Assembly: GCA_029945375.1 (NCBI GenBank)
Contig: CM057061.1
Location: forward strand, 2,108,001-2,172,000
Length of the DNA stretch: 64,000 nt
From: Agaricus subrufescens
Lineage: Eukaryota > Basidiomycota > Agaricomycetes > Agaricales > Agaricaceae
Direction: 5' to 3'
In this document: positions 1-13,200 of the stretch, piece after piece
Layout: every line of letters begins with the position of its first letter
Position numbering within the stretch: position 1 is the first letter of the stretch
The notes under the pieces: model-generated
Told to the model about the DNA's origin: nothing
The model's input: the letters and a program-made list of their open reading frames with translations, nothing else
Databases searched by the model: none
Translations under genes and position numbers: made by a program

Positions 1-3000
1 GCCAAGCGAGCGAGGGATATATCGTCACTTGGGCTTATCACCACCCTTCGACCCAACCTCACCCAACACGAAAAGGACAGCTAATTCTCTCTCGTTTCTC
101 CATCCCTGCACGGGGGGTTTAAAGCCTAGGGATGATCATCAACCTCCGTTCAACGGGTTACTGACCAAAAACACGTTGTAAGGTTCCACTTACATTTTGA
201 TTAAAAAGCCCTCGGTTACAATGACCCGTACACCTTGATATATCCATTTCCAGACTCCTGGGTTCAAATAGGGGTCCATCCCCCTTTCCCCACTCCCCAC
301 TCCCCCCCAAATTCCTATCGCGATATTCCGCCTATTGATCGAAAATGTCCAATCTTCTTAACACACCACCAACCGCCGCTGTGTAACTCATTTCAATTGG
401 TTCCTTGCTCGGTGATTGAAGATCCCATATTTCCTTACGGACGAAGAAAGAAAAAAAATCTATTTTTACAATCCAAAACCCCACATGATATCAATGGTCA
501 AGAGAGGTCACTTTATGCGGAAACACACTTCATGTATCACAAGGGGGAGAAGGACAGAAGATTCGAAAGAAGTAGGGTCCCTGTGCTTCCTTTTTTTCTT
601 TTTTTTTCTCTCTTTCTTTTCTTTCCTTCTGTATCGGTCCTCCGAACGGACCCACTCCTGAAACACTTAAAAACACAAAACATCGTATTTTCCTGTGGCG
701 CCCTTTTAGATAGAGAGCGAGAGTGTAAGGCTCTCCGAGACTCATGTTAACAACACGACCCTGACCGGTAACAAAACCTCTCCCCCAGTCGAAGAATAAT
801 CTAGTCCCAAAAGACCGAAACCCCGTCTTACAGTCTTATCTTTGAACAAAATCCCAGGACCAACGGACTCTTCTCGAAGAGTACATGACCGAGACCGAAC
901 CGCGCGCTCTAGTACGGGAGTGTAGGGGAAGGGGACGAGGGGGAGATTAAACTTCTTTCTCATTCCATACACGGAAAGTGGGAAATTAGCCCTTTTCAGT
1001 GTTCAAATCTCAAAAAACCAAGTTTGAATCTCAGATGAGATTCGCGCACAAAAAAACGCCCCAGGGGAGTTAATTGCCCCCCCCCCAACCGTATCGGGGA
1101 AAGCTCGCGCGGAGATGAAGGGAAACTACAACGAAAGAAAAGCAAAGAAAAAGATCGCAGAAGTGAAATGAAAGGTACGAAGATGTCATGATCTCCCTGG
1201 CATCCCCCCTCGGTACTTTCGCGCGAGTGTGAGAGATTTCGAATATCCCGTATGGCTTGTTCCCGCTCTAGAGGTCGCCTTAATCGCGGCATAAGAGAAT
1301 TCCAGACCCAGTCTAGAACAAGACAAAGAGTATGTATGTAAAGAAGGAAAAACAACAATCCCTTTCAACTGGGCTAATCATTCTCTTAGATAACTTTTTA
1401 TTTAAGAAAAGACATTCTTCCGTGTGAGCCTGTCTAAGATCCAAGAAGCTAACGACTGAAAGAACTTCTTTTGACTTTGTAGTGCAACCCCAAAATTCTG
1501 ATCAAGTGAATTTCGAAAGCTCGTGGCGGCTGGAACTTATCTCTCCCTCTTTACTTCTTCGGTCAAATGCCGGGACATCAGTCCCTCAACGAGGCATTCA
1601 AAAACGGCTATAAATCAACCTTCCACTAGGCCGAGTAGCCCGTTGAACTACTCGTTGTCAGATAGGTCTTACGGTTCTGGTCTTGAACGGCATCAAACAC
1701 ACGTCAAAAGAATTGTTAGGGTAACATCATCTTTTCTCTTCGGGTGAAACCACCCATAAATCCTATAAAGAGTAAAAATAGATTAATAACATGTTATGGG
1801 CGGTTTCCACCAGAATCACAAGAAGATCTTTCTACCAGAAAAGTCGATTCAACCATGATAGATTTGATGGTGGGGTGTTGCAAGCGGAGTTGTAGGCTGA
1901 TTCGGAACCAGGCATTGCTTGCCGCCGCCGCCGCCGCCACCAGAAGGCCCTCGAAGGACAAAAAAGGGTGGTATGAGGCCGGGAGCGCGGGTCCCTGTGC
2001 GAAAATTTTCTTCCTTTACAAACGGAACATCCGCAGAGGATCTTTATCCAAGCAAGACTCTTGCCAAGTGGCTCCTCAGCTTGCGTGACATCCATAACAA
2101 AGGGGGCATAAGCCAAAATAGCTCAGGACGTGATGGGAGGGACTATGTACATCACCAACGGAAGACAAGTATGGTACTGTCAGTGTCAAGTGGTCACGAT
2201 CACGGACATAAGGCATTCTGCTCCAAGGAAAATGCCGAATAGGACGAATAATGTAATTAAAAAAGGTATACAATTTTCAGAGTCAGCGCACGTTGAACAT
2301 CAGTGGAGTTTGACACTTCCTGGGAAAACCTATGACGACTTCCGAAGAGAACAATGGGCCATTCTGGTCGAAGCCTCGGTCGCGTAGGGATATTGAGAGC
2401 AGACACTGATGGTGGTGATGAGGAGAGAGACATGTGTGAGGTGGCTTCTTATCTGCTTCCCATCAGAAAAAAAAGAAAATCAGTCATTGTTCTTTTGCGG
2501 TTAGGCTTTCCCTGAATAGGGTATCTGTCGTCTGTGAACTCGTGTGAGCACCCAACACTTTCTTGACAGCATGAAGCACCGTCAACTAAGAAATCTCGGC
2601 CCTTGAAAAAAAAAACACCTTGGTCGTTGCCAAACATCATGTTGATCGACAAATGGTTCCTCTCGAGAGATCAAAATAACCTTGTGTTCCGAAACAATGG
2701 TTGCCATAAGCGAACGTATCCACATCACTGGAGATGAGATGAGAAATGTCAATGAGGGTAAGCGAAGAATCACTGGAGTCGCTATAGGCGTGGAGAAGGA
2801 GCAGGGTAGAACAATGGGAACAGCATGTGCACGTTGAAGATCCTTTCCGGAAACAGCCAGCTGTTCGGAACTTCCTACTTTTCAGGTTAGGCCCGAAGGG
2901 CATATATACACCCCAGAGAGTGTCGCTTGTGCCTCTTGAGCGTTTTCCCAGGACCCGATGCGATTTTCGCTGCGGAGTGATAGGGACCACCAACTCTGGC

Positions 3001-3434
3001 AGCCGACCTCAAACTAAGCGCGCACGTCTTCCCACCTCATCACTATTGACCCAACGAGACTGCGGTAAATGGAGAACCAGCAGATCTTCAACTGATGAAA
3101 ATTACATCCTGGGTATGTATCCATGCAAAGAGGTTACATTCAAGTCTTTCAAAAGATCGTTTCTTCGGGTTTGTGACTCGGCTCCGGTCGGCCGCATTGA
3201 GTCCCAAAGGAAATTGCGATTTCGGATGGATTAACTTTGGGGTAAACACTGTTAAGCAATCTCCCGATACGGAGGGGAGCACAAGTTGTACAGAGTTAGA
3301 AATTAAAACGAGCAATCAGAAACCAGAAATAGCAACAGGTACAGGGCGCGCAATGTCCAGAAGCCAAGACAGTGAATTTATGCCGTTGAGAGCATTTTCA
3401 AATAGATATGAGAAAATAATAAGTGGAAATGTTA
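1..3434. other. Gene-poor left flank, no recognisable gene
   Basis: I found no conserved domain or convincing exon chain on either strand. The longest open frames are low in complexity or lack any family signature. The stretch holds homopurine/homopyrimidine runs near 425-640, a short GCC trinucleotide run near 1920-1940 and a C run near 1078-1086. It may be long intergenic DNA or a decayed element. Its right end is the 3' side of the SHR3 gene. Confidence 0.5.
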
Positions 3435-4590
3435 TCACTGATCTTTTTTAATATCTGTTTCGGCAGTCTTTTTCTCTTTTTCGATCCGCGCTCGTTCACG
3501 GGCCTCTGATCGTCGTGCATATTCCTGGCCGGCCTAAAAAAGTATTTGAATAAGGACACGTTATAGATAGCGCCACGGCGAGTGGCGTGGGGAGGGAGAG
3601 AGAGGGTTGACAAGAAAAAGTCGACTTTTAAATAATGAATGAATGCGGCGTACCTGAAAAGACAATACACCTAACAAACATCCAATCATAATCACATTTC
3701 CCGCCGATAGAACCGACAACGTCATGACCTTATCCTGGCTTTTCTCACTCTCCAGAGGCGCAACAATACTCCTCAAAGACGGAATCGTCACCGTGATATA
3801 CACGCAAATACTAAACACATAAGCAACTAAAAAAAAAAAGAAAGGGCCGGTGAGAAACGGAAAACATAGATGTTTTATCAATAACCGCGAAGAGCCCGGA
3901 AGGACACCTTCGGAACAAAACCAAAGAACAAAATAAACCACATACCGAGGCTAGTCCCATCAAAGAACAAGGCACTCTCATCCCACTTTAGGACCTTCCA
4001 TAACGCACCCGCAAGTCCAATACAAATCATCGCATGAAGCAACGCCTACAAAAAAAAACCAACAATCAGTCACGCGAGCAAGCGAAACAGAAGGAGAAGA
4101 AGAAGCAAAAAAAAAAAAGACGCGCATAGAACCGATGTCAAGACCAGGAATAATATTAAACCATCCACTCACTTTAATGGCAGGCGGAGCATTGTAAAAC
4201 GTGGCATAAAACTGTATCCCGTCCGACACGATTTCCTCAGTGAGTCCGGCGGACCCCCACAAGATCCGATGGTCTATATTGAAGCATATGAAGAGAACAC
4301 CTAAAAAAAGTCAACCATACACCGCAAAAATCATAGTTCCCCAGCGTAAACAGAAGTAAAATTCCCAAGTGTGTGCATGCATCACGGAAACGAAGAACAA
4401 AGAAGTCGTCGGGTCCGAGAGCAAAAAACCACCAATAACCCGAGGTCAACAACAAGGGCAAGAAAAAAGTCGTCGAGTGACGTAGTCAACAATTAGTTCC
4501 GTTTCGCTACGGAGAGAAGATGATGATAATTGCTCTCTTACCTAGGAAAAAGGATACGGGTGCTAGAACAGCCGCTTCTTTGAAACCCAT
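3435..4590 (-). CDS. shr3: ER membrane protein SHR3-type packaging chaperone
   Basis: This gene encodes a small multi-pass ER membrane protein of the Shr3 family (ER membrane protein SH3), which helps amino-acid permeases fold and enter COPII vesicles. The start MGFKEAAVLAPVSFFLG lies at 4590 and is followed by a long first intron. The next exon (about 4301 down to 4172) contains ILWGSAGLTEEIVSDGIQFY and FYNAPPAIK, and later exons contain LFFDGTSLG, then VAYVFSICVYITV and SVLSAGNVIMIGCLLGVLS. These match the Shr3 pattern of four hydrophobic segments, with the conserved 'LFDGAS' turn and a final segment followed by AGQEYARR. The C-terminus is charged (KKTAETDIKKDQ), as expected for a cytosolic tail. 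Five exons are inferred; the first intron is about 240 nt, the others about 50-130. The symbol is assigned by family resemblance. Confidence 0.85.
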
Positions 4591-5122
4591 GGACGTGAAC
4601 GGAGTGGAGGATGGATAGAAGTCACGTCGACCCGACAGAGGCGAGCTATTGCCATCGGCCCATCATCACGCTTATGCAAATTAGGTAAGGGGCTTTGCCC
4701 TTATCCTTTTTCCCTGGTCCGTTGTTCGCAAAGTTAGTTAGTTATCTATTATCCCTCGCACACCACGTTCTACCATCATTATCATCCTGCAAGCCATAAT
4801 TTTAGAGTGGAGATAGACAGTGGATACCGGTACTTTGATCCTTATACTCGGTCAACGGAATCAACTCAAACACTAATGTGGTTCAGCACGCATTGAATAC
4901 ATCATCTACTAACACACATATGTGCAAGAGAAAAAAAACCACCTATAAATCCCCCCATTGATCGAGAATAAAAACGAAAAGAAAAAAAACTAATGATGCG
5001 TATAGAAAGATAGATCAAACAAATCGCAAACAATAGTTTGGTATCAAGAAGTGGTATAATATTTCTTTAAAAGAAACGAAGGAGAAAAGAAAATATACGT
5101 TATGTACCCAAAAATCCCGTAC
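4591..5122. other. SHR3 promoter and 3' region of the RhoGAP gene
   Basis: This AT-rich stretch lies between two genes on the minus strand. Its left part is upstream of SHR3 and must hold that promoter. Its right part is downstream of the RhoGAP stop codon. I see no coding signature. Confidence 0.5.
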
Positions 5123-8100
5123 TCATCCTAAAGAAGAAGGCTGTGGTTGCGGTTGTGATGCCAAAGCGTCCGCTTTCGAAGGCGAGTGCATCGGCCTAGG
5201 TGAAACAGGTAATCCAATAGGAACACCGCTCGTCGTTCCCCGCTTGCTCGTCACATTCAAATTCAACCCCTTACTACTTGCCGTACTAGCCGCCTTTGAA
5301 ATCCTTGGAGCCACAGGCGTATCAGGAGGCCCACTGACTCGAATTGTATGCTGCTGATGGTGGTGTTGTTGTTGGTGGTGGTAGGAATTTTGATGATCAG
5401 CCTCACGTCCAGGTGTCGAGACTGACCCAGAGACCGATTCAGCTGTCATCTCGCCATCACCCGTCGTTTCAGTCCCACTCTCATCTTGTACAGAGTAATC
5501 ATCTGTATCCGATTGCGGGTCATCCGCGGATGCTAAATTAAGGGTTCAGAAGTGCAGGAAGGTGAACCAAAGAAGGGAAGAGGAGAGAAGGCACAAAAAG
5601 AGAGAAGCTTCAATCAGCGCCCGAGCTTTTCAAAAATAGCCACAAATGATGAAAATCACTCACTGTGAAGACTTCGTCCTCCAAGTCCCAGAATCTGATC
5701 TGCAGCAGCATGAGAGTAATGCCTACTATTCCTATTCCTGTTCAAGACATCCTCCCCCCCTCCCACAAGCAATGCTCCAAGCCCGTCTTCGCTTGCAATC
5801 ATACTACCACTATCAGGGTCTTGTCCAGCATCAACATTGAAAACCCGATTGAACTCTCCAAGCATTAAGCTGAAAACTCCAGCCGGTATACCCAACGTCG
5901 GCGAAAAAACAATGCCCACATTTCGCATCGTCATCTTATTCACTCCCGCATTTTGCACAATCAATATCAAATGAGCAGTGAGTGCGCGCAGGAGACTGTA
6001 ATTCGCGACGGGCAATGATGCAATCAGTTGCGACAGTTCTCGAATTCGTTCCTGTGGATCAACGAAGTCTGGGTCAAGAAGAAAAAAAAGAGCCCCGAGT
6101 TAGAAAAGGGACTTTAGGGGTAGTATGATAGGGCATACCGATAACGGACAAGAACCTGAAATGCAAGTCCCTAGTTAAAATGCTCGCAGGTAACTCCCTC
6201 AAGTAACTCTTGAGTAACCCAGCGATGGCGTGAGGGTCCCAGTATTCATCGCTAGCCAACAAATTCACGTCGCCCTCTAACAGATATCGCTCAACAACGT
6301 GCCCTAAGGGAGGCCAAGGAACCGACATGTACGCACCAGCATTAAAGCGGTCCTTTAAACTTTTGATTACCGCCGAACTTCCACTCAGCCTATAGATTCC
6401 TTCCTCCTGGTCAGCCTTCTTCGCTTCCAAATATTCGATCGACCTAAACACAATTGACGGCAGGTTACACATCTGCGACACATCGAGTGACTCTTCAAGG
6501 GGTACACCGAACACGTTTCGAGGTACCACTACGACTTGTCTTTCCCCTATGGGGAACGAAGAAAAGCATATTCAGCACTCTTCGCTTCCACGAGTAGAAA
6601 AAAATAACTTCTCACCTGGCTGTCTCCACGCTCCAGGCCAAAATCTCGATATTCCCTTATCTCGTCGATTACTCCCCGCACCAGCACCACCAGTGCTCCC
6701 CTCACCCCCCGATCCTCCAACGTTACTCTCCTCCTTCCCGAATTTGAACCCAGAAGGGATGGGCTGTCCACCCATCGGCGCTGAAATTTTCACCTTCGTG
6801 GTACTCCCACTCCCACTACCCCCATCCATCTTGTCCGGCGATGCAGATCTATGCATATCATGAGACCCAGGAGTACTCAGGTTCGAGTTGGAGTTAGAAT
6901 TCGAATTGTTGTTGCTACTATTTGATGGATAGAGAGTGTTCTTCCGACTATCATTTCGATACCGGTCAGGTGAATGATTCCTCGAGGATTTCCTTTTATC
7001 AGCCATCTCCGTCGTTCCACCACTATAGTGTCCCATTTCAGAGTTCGGTCGAGGACCACCAACATATTCAGCGTTCGCAGCTGAAGAAAGCATCGACGAC
7101 GAATCAGGTAAACTCGAGGGAAGACCTTGAAGTCTCTCCAAGACCCTCTTCGCAGTAACATTACTTGCAGCATTATTACCCTGTCCACCAATTTGTGAAC
7201 CATGCCGTTCACTTGATGACTGTTCCAACGATTTGACAGGACTCCCGGATCGTTCTAGGTTATTATTATACTCGTCCACGTTATACGGAGTCGAGAAAAG
7301 TTTTGCATTATTCGGGTCTGGTTGGAGTTGCGAGATTGGAACGCCTTTTGATATCGAGATCTCGTCCTTTGTCACTCCTCTTAGCTGTTGCTGTTGCTGC
7401 TGCTGCTGCTGCTGCTGCTTCGCCAGATGATGATGAGAGGAGTGGGGAGGGGGAGGCGTGCTATAACTCAGTGGGTCCTCACTGTACGTCCCAGTAAAGT
7501 ACCGCACAAGCATCTCAACCCAAGCGTCTCTCTCTTCATCGCTCTCAGCACATAGCACGTGCCTCGGGTGTGAACCCCCAGGTCCCTTTTTAGCCTCTAC
7601 GATGAGAAAAGCGTGACGGTACTCCTTCTCGTCATCATGGTGACTGGAGCTGCCATTGGGGTTAGTGGGGTTGGAGCCGGAATTGTGCCTATCGGCGCTA
7701 CGTTGCTGACGTCCAATTTGGGCACCCGTTATTGTTATCGAACCCAAGTGCGCACCCCCACGCTACCAGAAACAAAAATATGTTAAGTCCTTTTGTTTCA
7801 ATAAGATTGGACCAAGACGCACATTTTCATAATACTCAAGCACGGGACCTTGGAGAACGAAATACCGAGTCTTCCATCCTCCAAAGTTTTTGCCTCTTTT
7901 CGTCAGATAACCTTCTTTATGACCGGCTTGCATGACCGGTTGGCGAGTCTCGCGGACAATATCCGAGGTAAGAAATGCGATAGCCTCATCATTATTCTTG
8001 ATCGGTAATTTCACAAGTGATTGAAGATAAACCTCAAGTAGCGCCTATTGTGTAGAAAGTGAGTGACTCGCATCACGAAAAATCCAAAAAAAATCTGCGT

Positions 8101-10187
8101 ACCTTTCGTTGGTCGACTTTGGCAGGCGCATGATCCCTCCAAAATTTTCCTTCAGGCAAACCAGTGATTTTCTTCGCAACAGACTTGCCGACGTTCGCTC
8201 GAACCCTCGAATCCAGGGCGACAACATCAGAATACATTTTCTCCACTTTCCAGGGCTCCTTCCCATTCCCAGGGTTGACCGTAATCACAAATGAAAGCAC
8301 CTCCTTGCCTCTGTCGTTAGGACGGACAAATGACTGAGAAACCGAAACAACGGTCGTTGGTAGATCGGTTGGTAAGAGAGGTAGTGCCCGATAGTAGCTT
8401 ACGTCACGTTGTTTGCGCATGGGAGAGGAATCGAGGGGGTTAAGAGTCGAGGTGGGTTCGAGAGAATGTTGTGTTTTCTCGACTGGTCGAGAGTCTGTTC
8501 GTGGTGGTGCAGCAAAGGGCATTCCTTGTTGTTGACTCTTTTGCTTTGGCGAGGGCTGCGCTGGTTGTAGTGAACCTGCGGGATGAATTGAGTGGCTGGC
8601 TCCTATTTGCTGTGGCTGTTGTTGTAGTTGTGGATGATGATGATGGAGCTGAGGCCCAAGTGATGATAAACCGGAATTGATGTTGATGGGCGACTGATTG
8701 GAACCAGGTGCGACTTGACCTATTCGGGTGGATTGATCAGTCCCGGAATCGGGCTGTTGTGACTGCTGTAAGGACGATGGGGACAAATCTTCGGATGGGG
8801 CCCCTTTCGGTTCTGTATCTTTGCTTTGACTTGGAGAGTCTTGAAATGGATCAGTGAAGGCAGGAACATTAGATATTGACTGCTGGTCAGGCACAAGTGC
8901 GCTATGATCAGTCTTGGCATCCGGAACAACCGAATCAGCCTTCGATTGATTCTGACCATGAACAGATGCATATTCAACCTCGTCTTCGTACAACAACTCT
9001 CCCTCCTCAGTATCGTCGTCGTCGTCTTCCAGATCAAGGAACTCTGAACTTTCTGGATTCGATAGGCTATCCTGCGGGTGGGGAACAAGATTGGAGGAGA
9101 CCTTGGGTTTAGACGACACAAATGAGTCGAGCTTGGGACTGGGAGACGGTGAGTCGACCATGTTGACAATGTATTGTCTTGCCTCGTCTGGAAGTGTTAT
9201 GCGAGAGCTACGGGGATCCATAGGGGGAAGCATCGGTCGTGCGTCGGACTTGATTGATGTCGGGTTAAGGGAGCTAGTGGAAGCTTGGGGTGTGGCGGGT
9301 GACATAGTGATCTGTACGGGGGAAATAGATGAAGGGTTCGTAGCTGGGGAAAAGGAAGTGCGGATACTCGAGGGCGTGGTTGTCGTAAGGGTGGGACCGT
9401 TGGAATTCATGCTAGAGCTGACGCTACTGACGCTTTCAGTAATGCTACCTTTTCGAAACTGCGGCGGTTCGTCTGGAGAAATAGAAGTCGAAGCGGATAC
9501 AGGAGATGAATGGGAGTCGGATCGGGACGGTGCATTTGAGAGAGATTCGGAGGATTTTGAGGAAGTAGGGGTAGACTCGAGGGGAGCACTCGGTGGTGGC
9601 GGGGGCACGGAGGCAGCATTCAAGCTGGTAGAAGAGGAATTGTTGTTGGTGCGCAGAGAGTCGTTGAGTGAGCGCGAAGAATGTAGGCGAGCAGTACCTG
9701 AGGAAAAGTAAGAAGAGGTAAGTCAGATCAGAGGAGACGACGGACTACTATCTTGAGAGAGTTGTCGTGAGGGGGCATCGGGGGAGTCGGTGCGCGTTTT
9801 TCGATCTGCTGATTTGTGGCTCTTTCTGTCCACGGAGCCACCGAGGGCGACTACCTTTGTCTTGTATGCATCTCGCTCACCCCTGATTCTGTCAAGTTCC
9901 TTGAGGATCTGGTTGTAGCCTGACCGCTGCTTTTCGATGACCTTCCAAAGCTGGGTATTTTGAGCGGCGAGAACGTTGCGTTCGTTGACGGCCTGTTCGA
10001 GTGCGGCGAGTTTGGGGTCTGGGGCGGCTTCGTGGAGCCTGAGGAGGGCACTGGCGGAGACGGGCTGGGAGTGGGAGAGCGAGGAGGTGGCGGAGGCGGG
10101 GAGGGCGGCGGAGGCGGCGGCGGGCGAGCTGGACGAGCGCTGGGCCTGCTGCGGGGAGTGGGGGGCGAGTCTGTCGCGGGTGGCCAT
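5123..10187 (-). CDS. PX-PH-RhoGAP protein, BEM3 type
   Basis: A GTPase-activating protein for Rho/Cdc42 GTPases, acting at the membrane in cell polarity. It starts at 10187 (MATRDRLAPHSPQQ). The N-terminus has a short coiled coil (LEQAVNERNVLAAQNTQL) followed by several hundred Ser/Pro/Thr-rich residues. A PX domain covers about 8400-8080 (LLPTDLPTTVVSVSQSFVRP through GLPEGKFWRDHAPAKV). A PH domain follows at about 7950-7480 (KEGYLTKRGKNFGGWKTRYF ... FLIVEAKKG), then a second disordered region with a Gln run. The RhoGAP domain covers about 6530-5680; EEGIYRLSGSSAVIKSLK carries the catalytic arginine finger (the R of YRLSGS) and ILIVQNAGVNKMTMRNVGIV the conserved helix. This domain order is that of yeast Bem3. 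Introns are short. It shares a promoter of about 106 bp with the serine dehydratase. Confidence 0.9.
7384..7419 (-). repeat. CAG repeat coding for polyglutamine in the RhoGAP
   Basis: An interrupted GCT/GTT run on the plus strand reads on the minus strand as eleven glutamines, between the PH and RhoGAP domains. It is a likely length-polymorphic site. Confidence 0.85.
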
Positions 10188-10293
10188 GGCTGTTGGAAAT
10201 GGGCCCCGTCGCTCGTCACCCTATCAGCAGCCACGTGACCATTCTCGCGTCTGCTCCGATCATTGATTCCCGGAAGGCCTCTGGCTTCCGACC
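10188..10293. promoter_or_regulatory. Bidirectional promoter with CACGTG box
   Basis: Only 106 bp separate the divergent starts of the RhoGAP gene and the serine dehydratase. A CACGTG E-box, in the context CCACGTGACC, lies at 10232-10237; this is the core recognised by bHLH factors such as Cbf1. Assignment as a promoter rests on position. Confidence 0.6.
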
Positions 10294-13200
10294 ATGATAC
10301 TCGCTGCCAGACGCCTCGCTGCCCCCCGCCCCGTCCACCGCCGCCTTCTCAACACCGCTCTCCGTGGCGCCCAGCCCAAGCCAGGCTCCCGGCCCCGGCC
10401 GCCGCCCCAGGAGCACGCCGTCATCTCTACTTTCGACCTGTTCAGCATTGGCGGTCTGTCAATCGGCCCGCTCTCACTCCTCCCCCGCTGACCGAAAAAT
10501 CACCACAGTTGGCCCTTCGTCCTCACATACCGTTGGCCCAATGCGTGCTGGAAAAATATTTGTTTCCGATCTGCGACGGCTTAGCCTGTTGGACAAGGTA
10601 ATCGTTTCCTTCGCGCTGCCTATATGCTATGTCCCATACTGTTAAACAAGGTCGACAAGATCAAAATAAATCTGTAAGACAAACGTACGTCTGAGCTCAG
10701 TTGCCATTCACCCTCAGTTTGCAAGGTATGGCTCTCTGGCTGCCACAGGTCCGTGTTTTCCCGCTCGGCTACTCCGATTTTCAACTGCTTCTCGTTTTCA
10801 GGAAAAGGGTACGGGAAATTTTTACCTCTTCTGCTACCGTGCTCAGCACAAATTCAGTCATCACACACCACAAGCCATCCTCCTCGGTCTTGAAGGTAGG
10901 ACTTAGGAATATCTCTTATCTTCAATTCCGTGAACGTTCTACCTCAGGTTCCGACCCGGAAACAATAGACACTGGGACTATCCCTTCTCGTTATGATGCA
11001 GTCCTTGCCACCAAAACCCTGATGCTGGGTGGTAATCACCGCATTCATTATGACATGGATAAAGATATGCTTTGGAGGTATGACGTCGTCCTTAAAACCC
11101 ACCCGAATGGGATGAGATTTTCCTGTTTCGACAAAGATGGCACATTACTGGCCACCAATGAATACTTCAGTGTCGGCGGTGGTTTTGTTGTCAACGAAAA
11201 GACTAAAGGTTGGCAACATCCACCGTTGTCGGCATATATCGCGCCGCTCACTAGTTAGTGTACAGTGGATGAGAACTTGTTCTATAAGGGCGTCGACAAG
11301 GAAGCCGTTCATAATGCTAGGCTCAATCAATCACATTCTCTTGAAGAGCCGAGCCAGAATATGCCGCTCATTTCTGGACCTGCCGCTCGCCCAGATCTCC
11401 CTGTCAGTCATAGTCAGGATCAAGAAGAAGAGAGGCCACCATACCCCTTTGACACTGGTGCCTCGCTTTTAGCTCTTACCCACAAACATAATGTATGCGA
11501 TCTGATGCTGATGGTCTCGCTGTGTATCTCATCTCATATTGTCAGATGACCATTGCCCAGATTGTCCACGACAACGAGGTCCGTTCCAACACCACTCTGA
11601 GGGCCTCGAGTGAATCTGATCGGCCAACAGAAATACTTTGGTTACACAGAAGAAGAGATCCATGAGAAGGCAAGTATCTCTCCATCGTCCCCATCACGGT
11701 TCTTTTCGAGGCCTCGGAGAAATTTCTTTCTGTTAAATCTTTTCCATCATCGTCTATCGCCATCTTATCATCGTCCTCTCTTGAATTCTTTAACCTTACA
11801 TGAGTCATCTGACAGTTGATGCGCATTTGGCAAGTCATGGACAAGTGCATCAGAACGGGCGTATCTACCACCGAACGTACGCTTCCCGGTCGCCTCGGTC
11901 TCAGAAGGCGGGCACCGATCTTGTATCGACGTCTCATGCGTGGGTTCGTGTCTTCTCGCTTACTTGCTCATCTTATTCCATCCACACACCCCCCTTTTCC
12001 ACACGCAACTTTGCGCCTACTCGGTGTTCCATTGGTGTCTCCCGAGTACCACCAAATCTGAAGTCATGAATTAATTGACTCCATCAACATCATGAACGCT
12101 CATCGCACGCCATTTCATTCCAAGCTTCCCCATCCATCTTTTATCTCGCTTCTCTGATCTTTTTGAGCGCCACCATCTTGTTAACCATATCTCTAAAACA
12201 GGTTTTACCCCGGGATCGCTTCTCCCATGGCCTCCTTCCCGGTTATTGGTCCAGGATCTGGTGGTTCCAATCATCTAGTTGATGCCATCCCTGAACCAAG
12301 CTCTACTTCCGATGGTAAATCCATGGCTCCGGAAATGACCACTGCAGATTTCGAGGATGACGACAAAGGAGTGTATGAACTCGACTTTGATGCCGCTAAA
12401 ACCATAGAAGAAATGAGAAAACAAGAACGACGCTTGCGTGGAGATGATGACGCTGGAAATATTGCTGCCGCTAATAGGAAGAAAGGGTTGTTGGCAGCTT
12501 TGAAAGGTGTGCCTAAAGTTGTCGGATCTTTGGATCATGCTATAGCACCAATGGCGCCTGTGAGTAAAGTCAACCCTGTTGTCAGGGTCCGCCCAAGAAT
12601 ATCTTTGCTGATGATATTACCCCTCTTTCTATGTTCTGTTTTTTCTTCATCGAACAACTTCCCTCACGAACTCGCTACTACCATCAACTCATCTGATTAC
12701 TTTGACTTTATCACCGTGGTCTTTCATTTCCGACATACATCGCGTCCGAAAACTCTGGAATATCAAAAAAAAAACAAACTAAATCTATAATGGGTGGATC
12801 GGAACCTGTGCCTGAAAATGAAACACTACCCTGAAATCTATTCCAAATCTAATCGAAACGCTTAAAATCCACTTGCGAACGTTTGAAAAACGATCAAAAA
12901 TGAAATGCTACACCAATGAACAAATCATTTTTGGCATGTTGAACAGAGGAGGACAGTTATTCCCGCAATGGATTTCTTATCTTGCTATGCTATCGCGGTT
13001 AATGAAGTTAACGCATCTGGTGGAAGAATTGTTACTTCTCCGACTAACGGTGCTTCTGGCGTCATACCGGCTGTGTTGAAGTACATCATTGAGGTATGTA
13101 TCTTATTCATCGTTTTTGGAAAATATAATGATTTGATTTTCGCTTCCCGCGAACGCTCGCTCGTCATCAACCATGACGCATTACCATCCCTGTTCGGATC

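Noticed and set aside
235..750. 171-codon plus-strand frame near the left edge
   Set aside because: It is biased by pyrimidine runs, has no family signature and overlaps equally open frames on both strands.
9091..9711. 206-codon plus-strand open frame, Val/Glu/Gly-rich
   Set aside because: It is exactly antisense to the Ser/Pro-rich part of the RhoGAP protein and has a low-complexity composition typical of a shadow frame.
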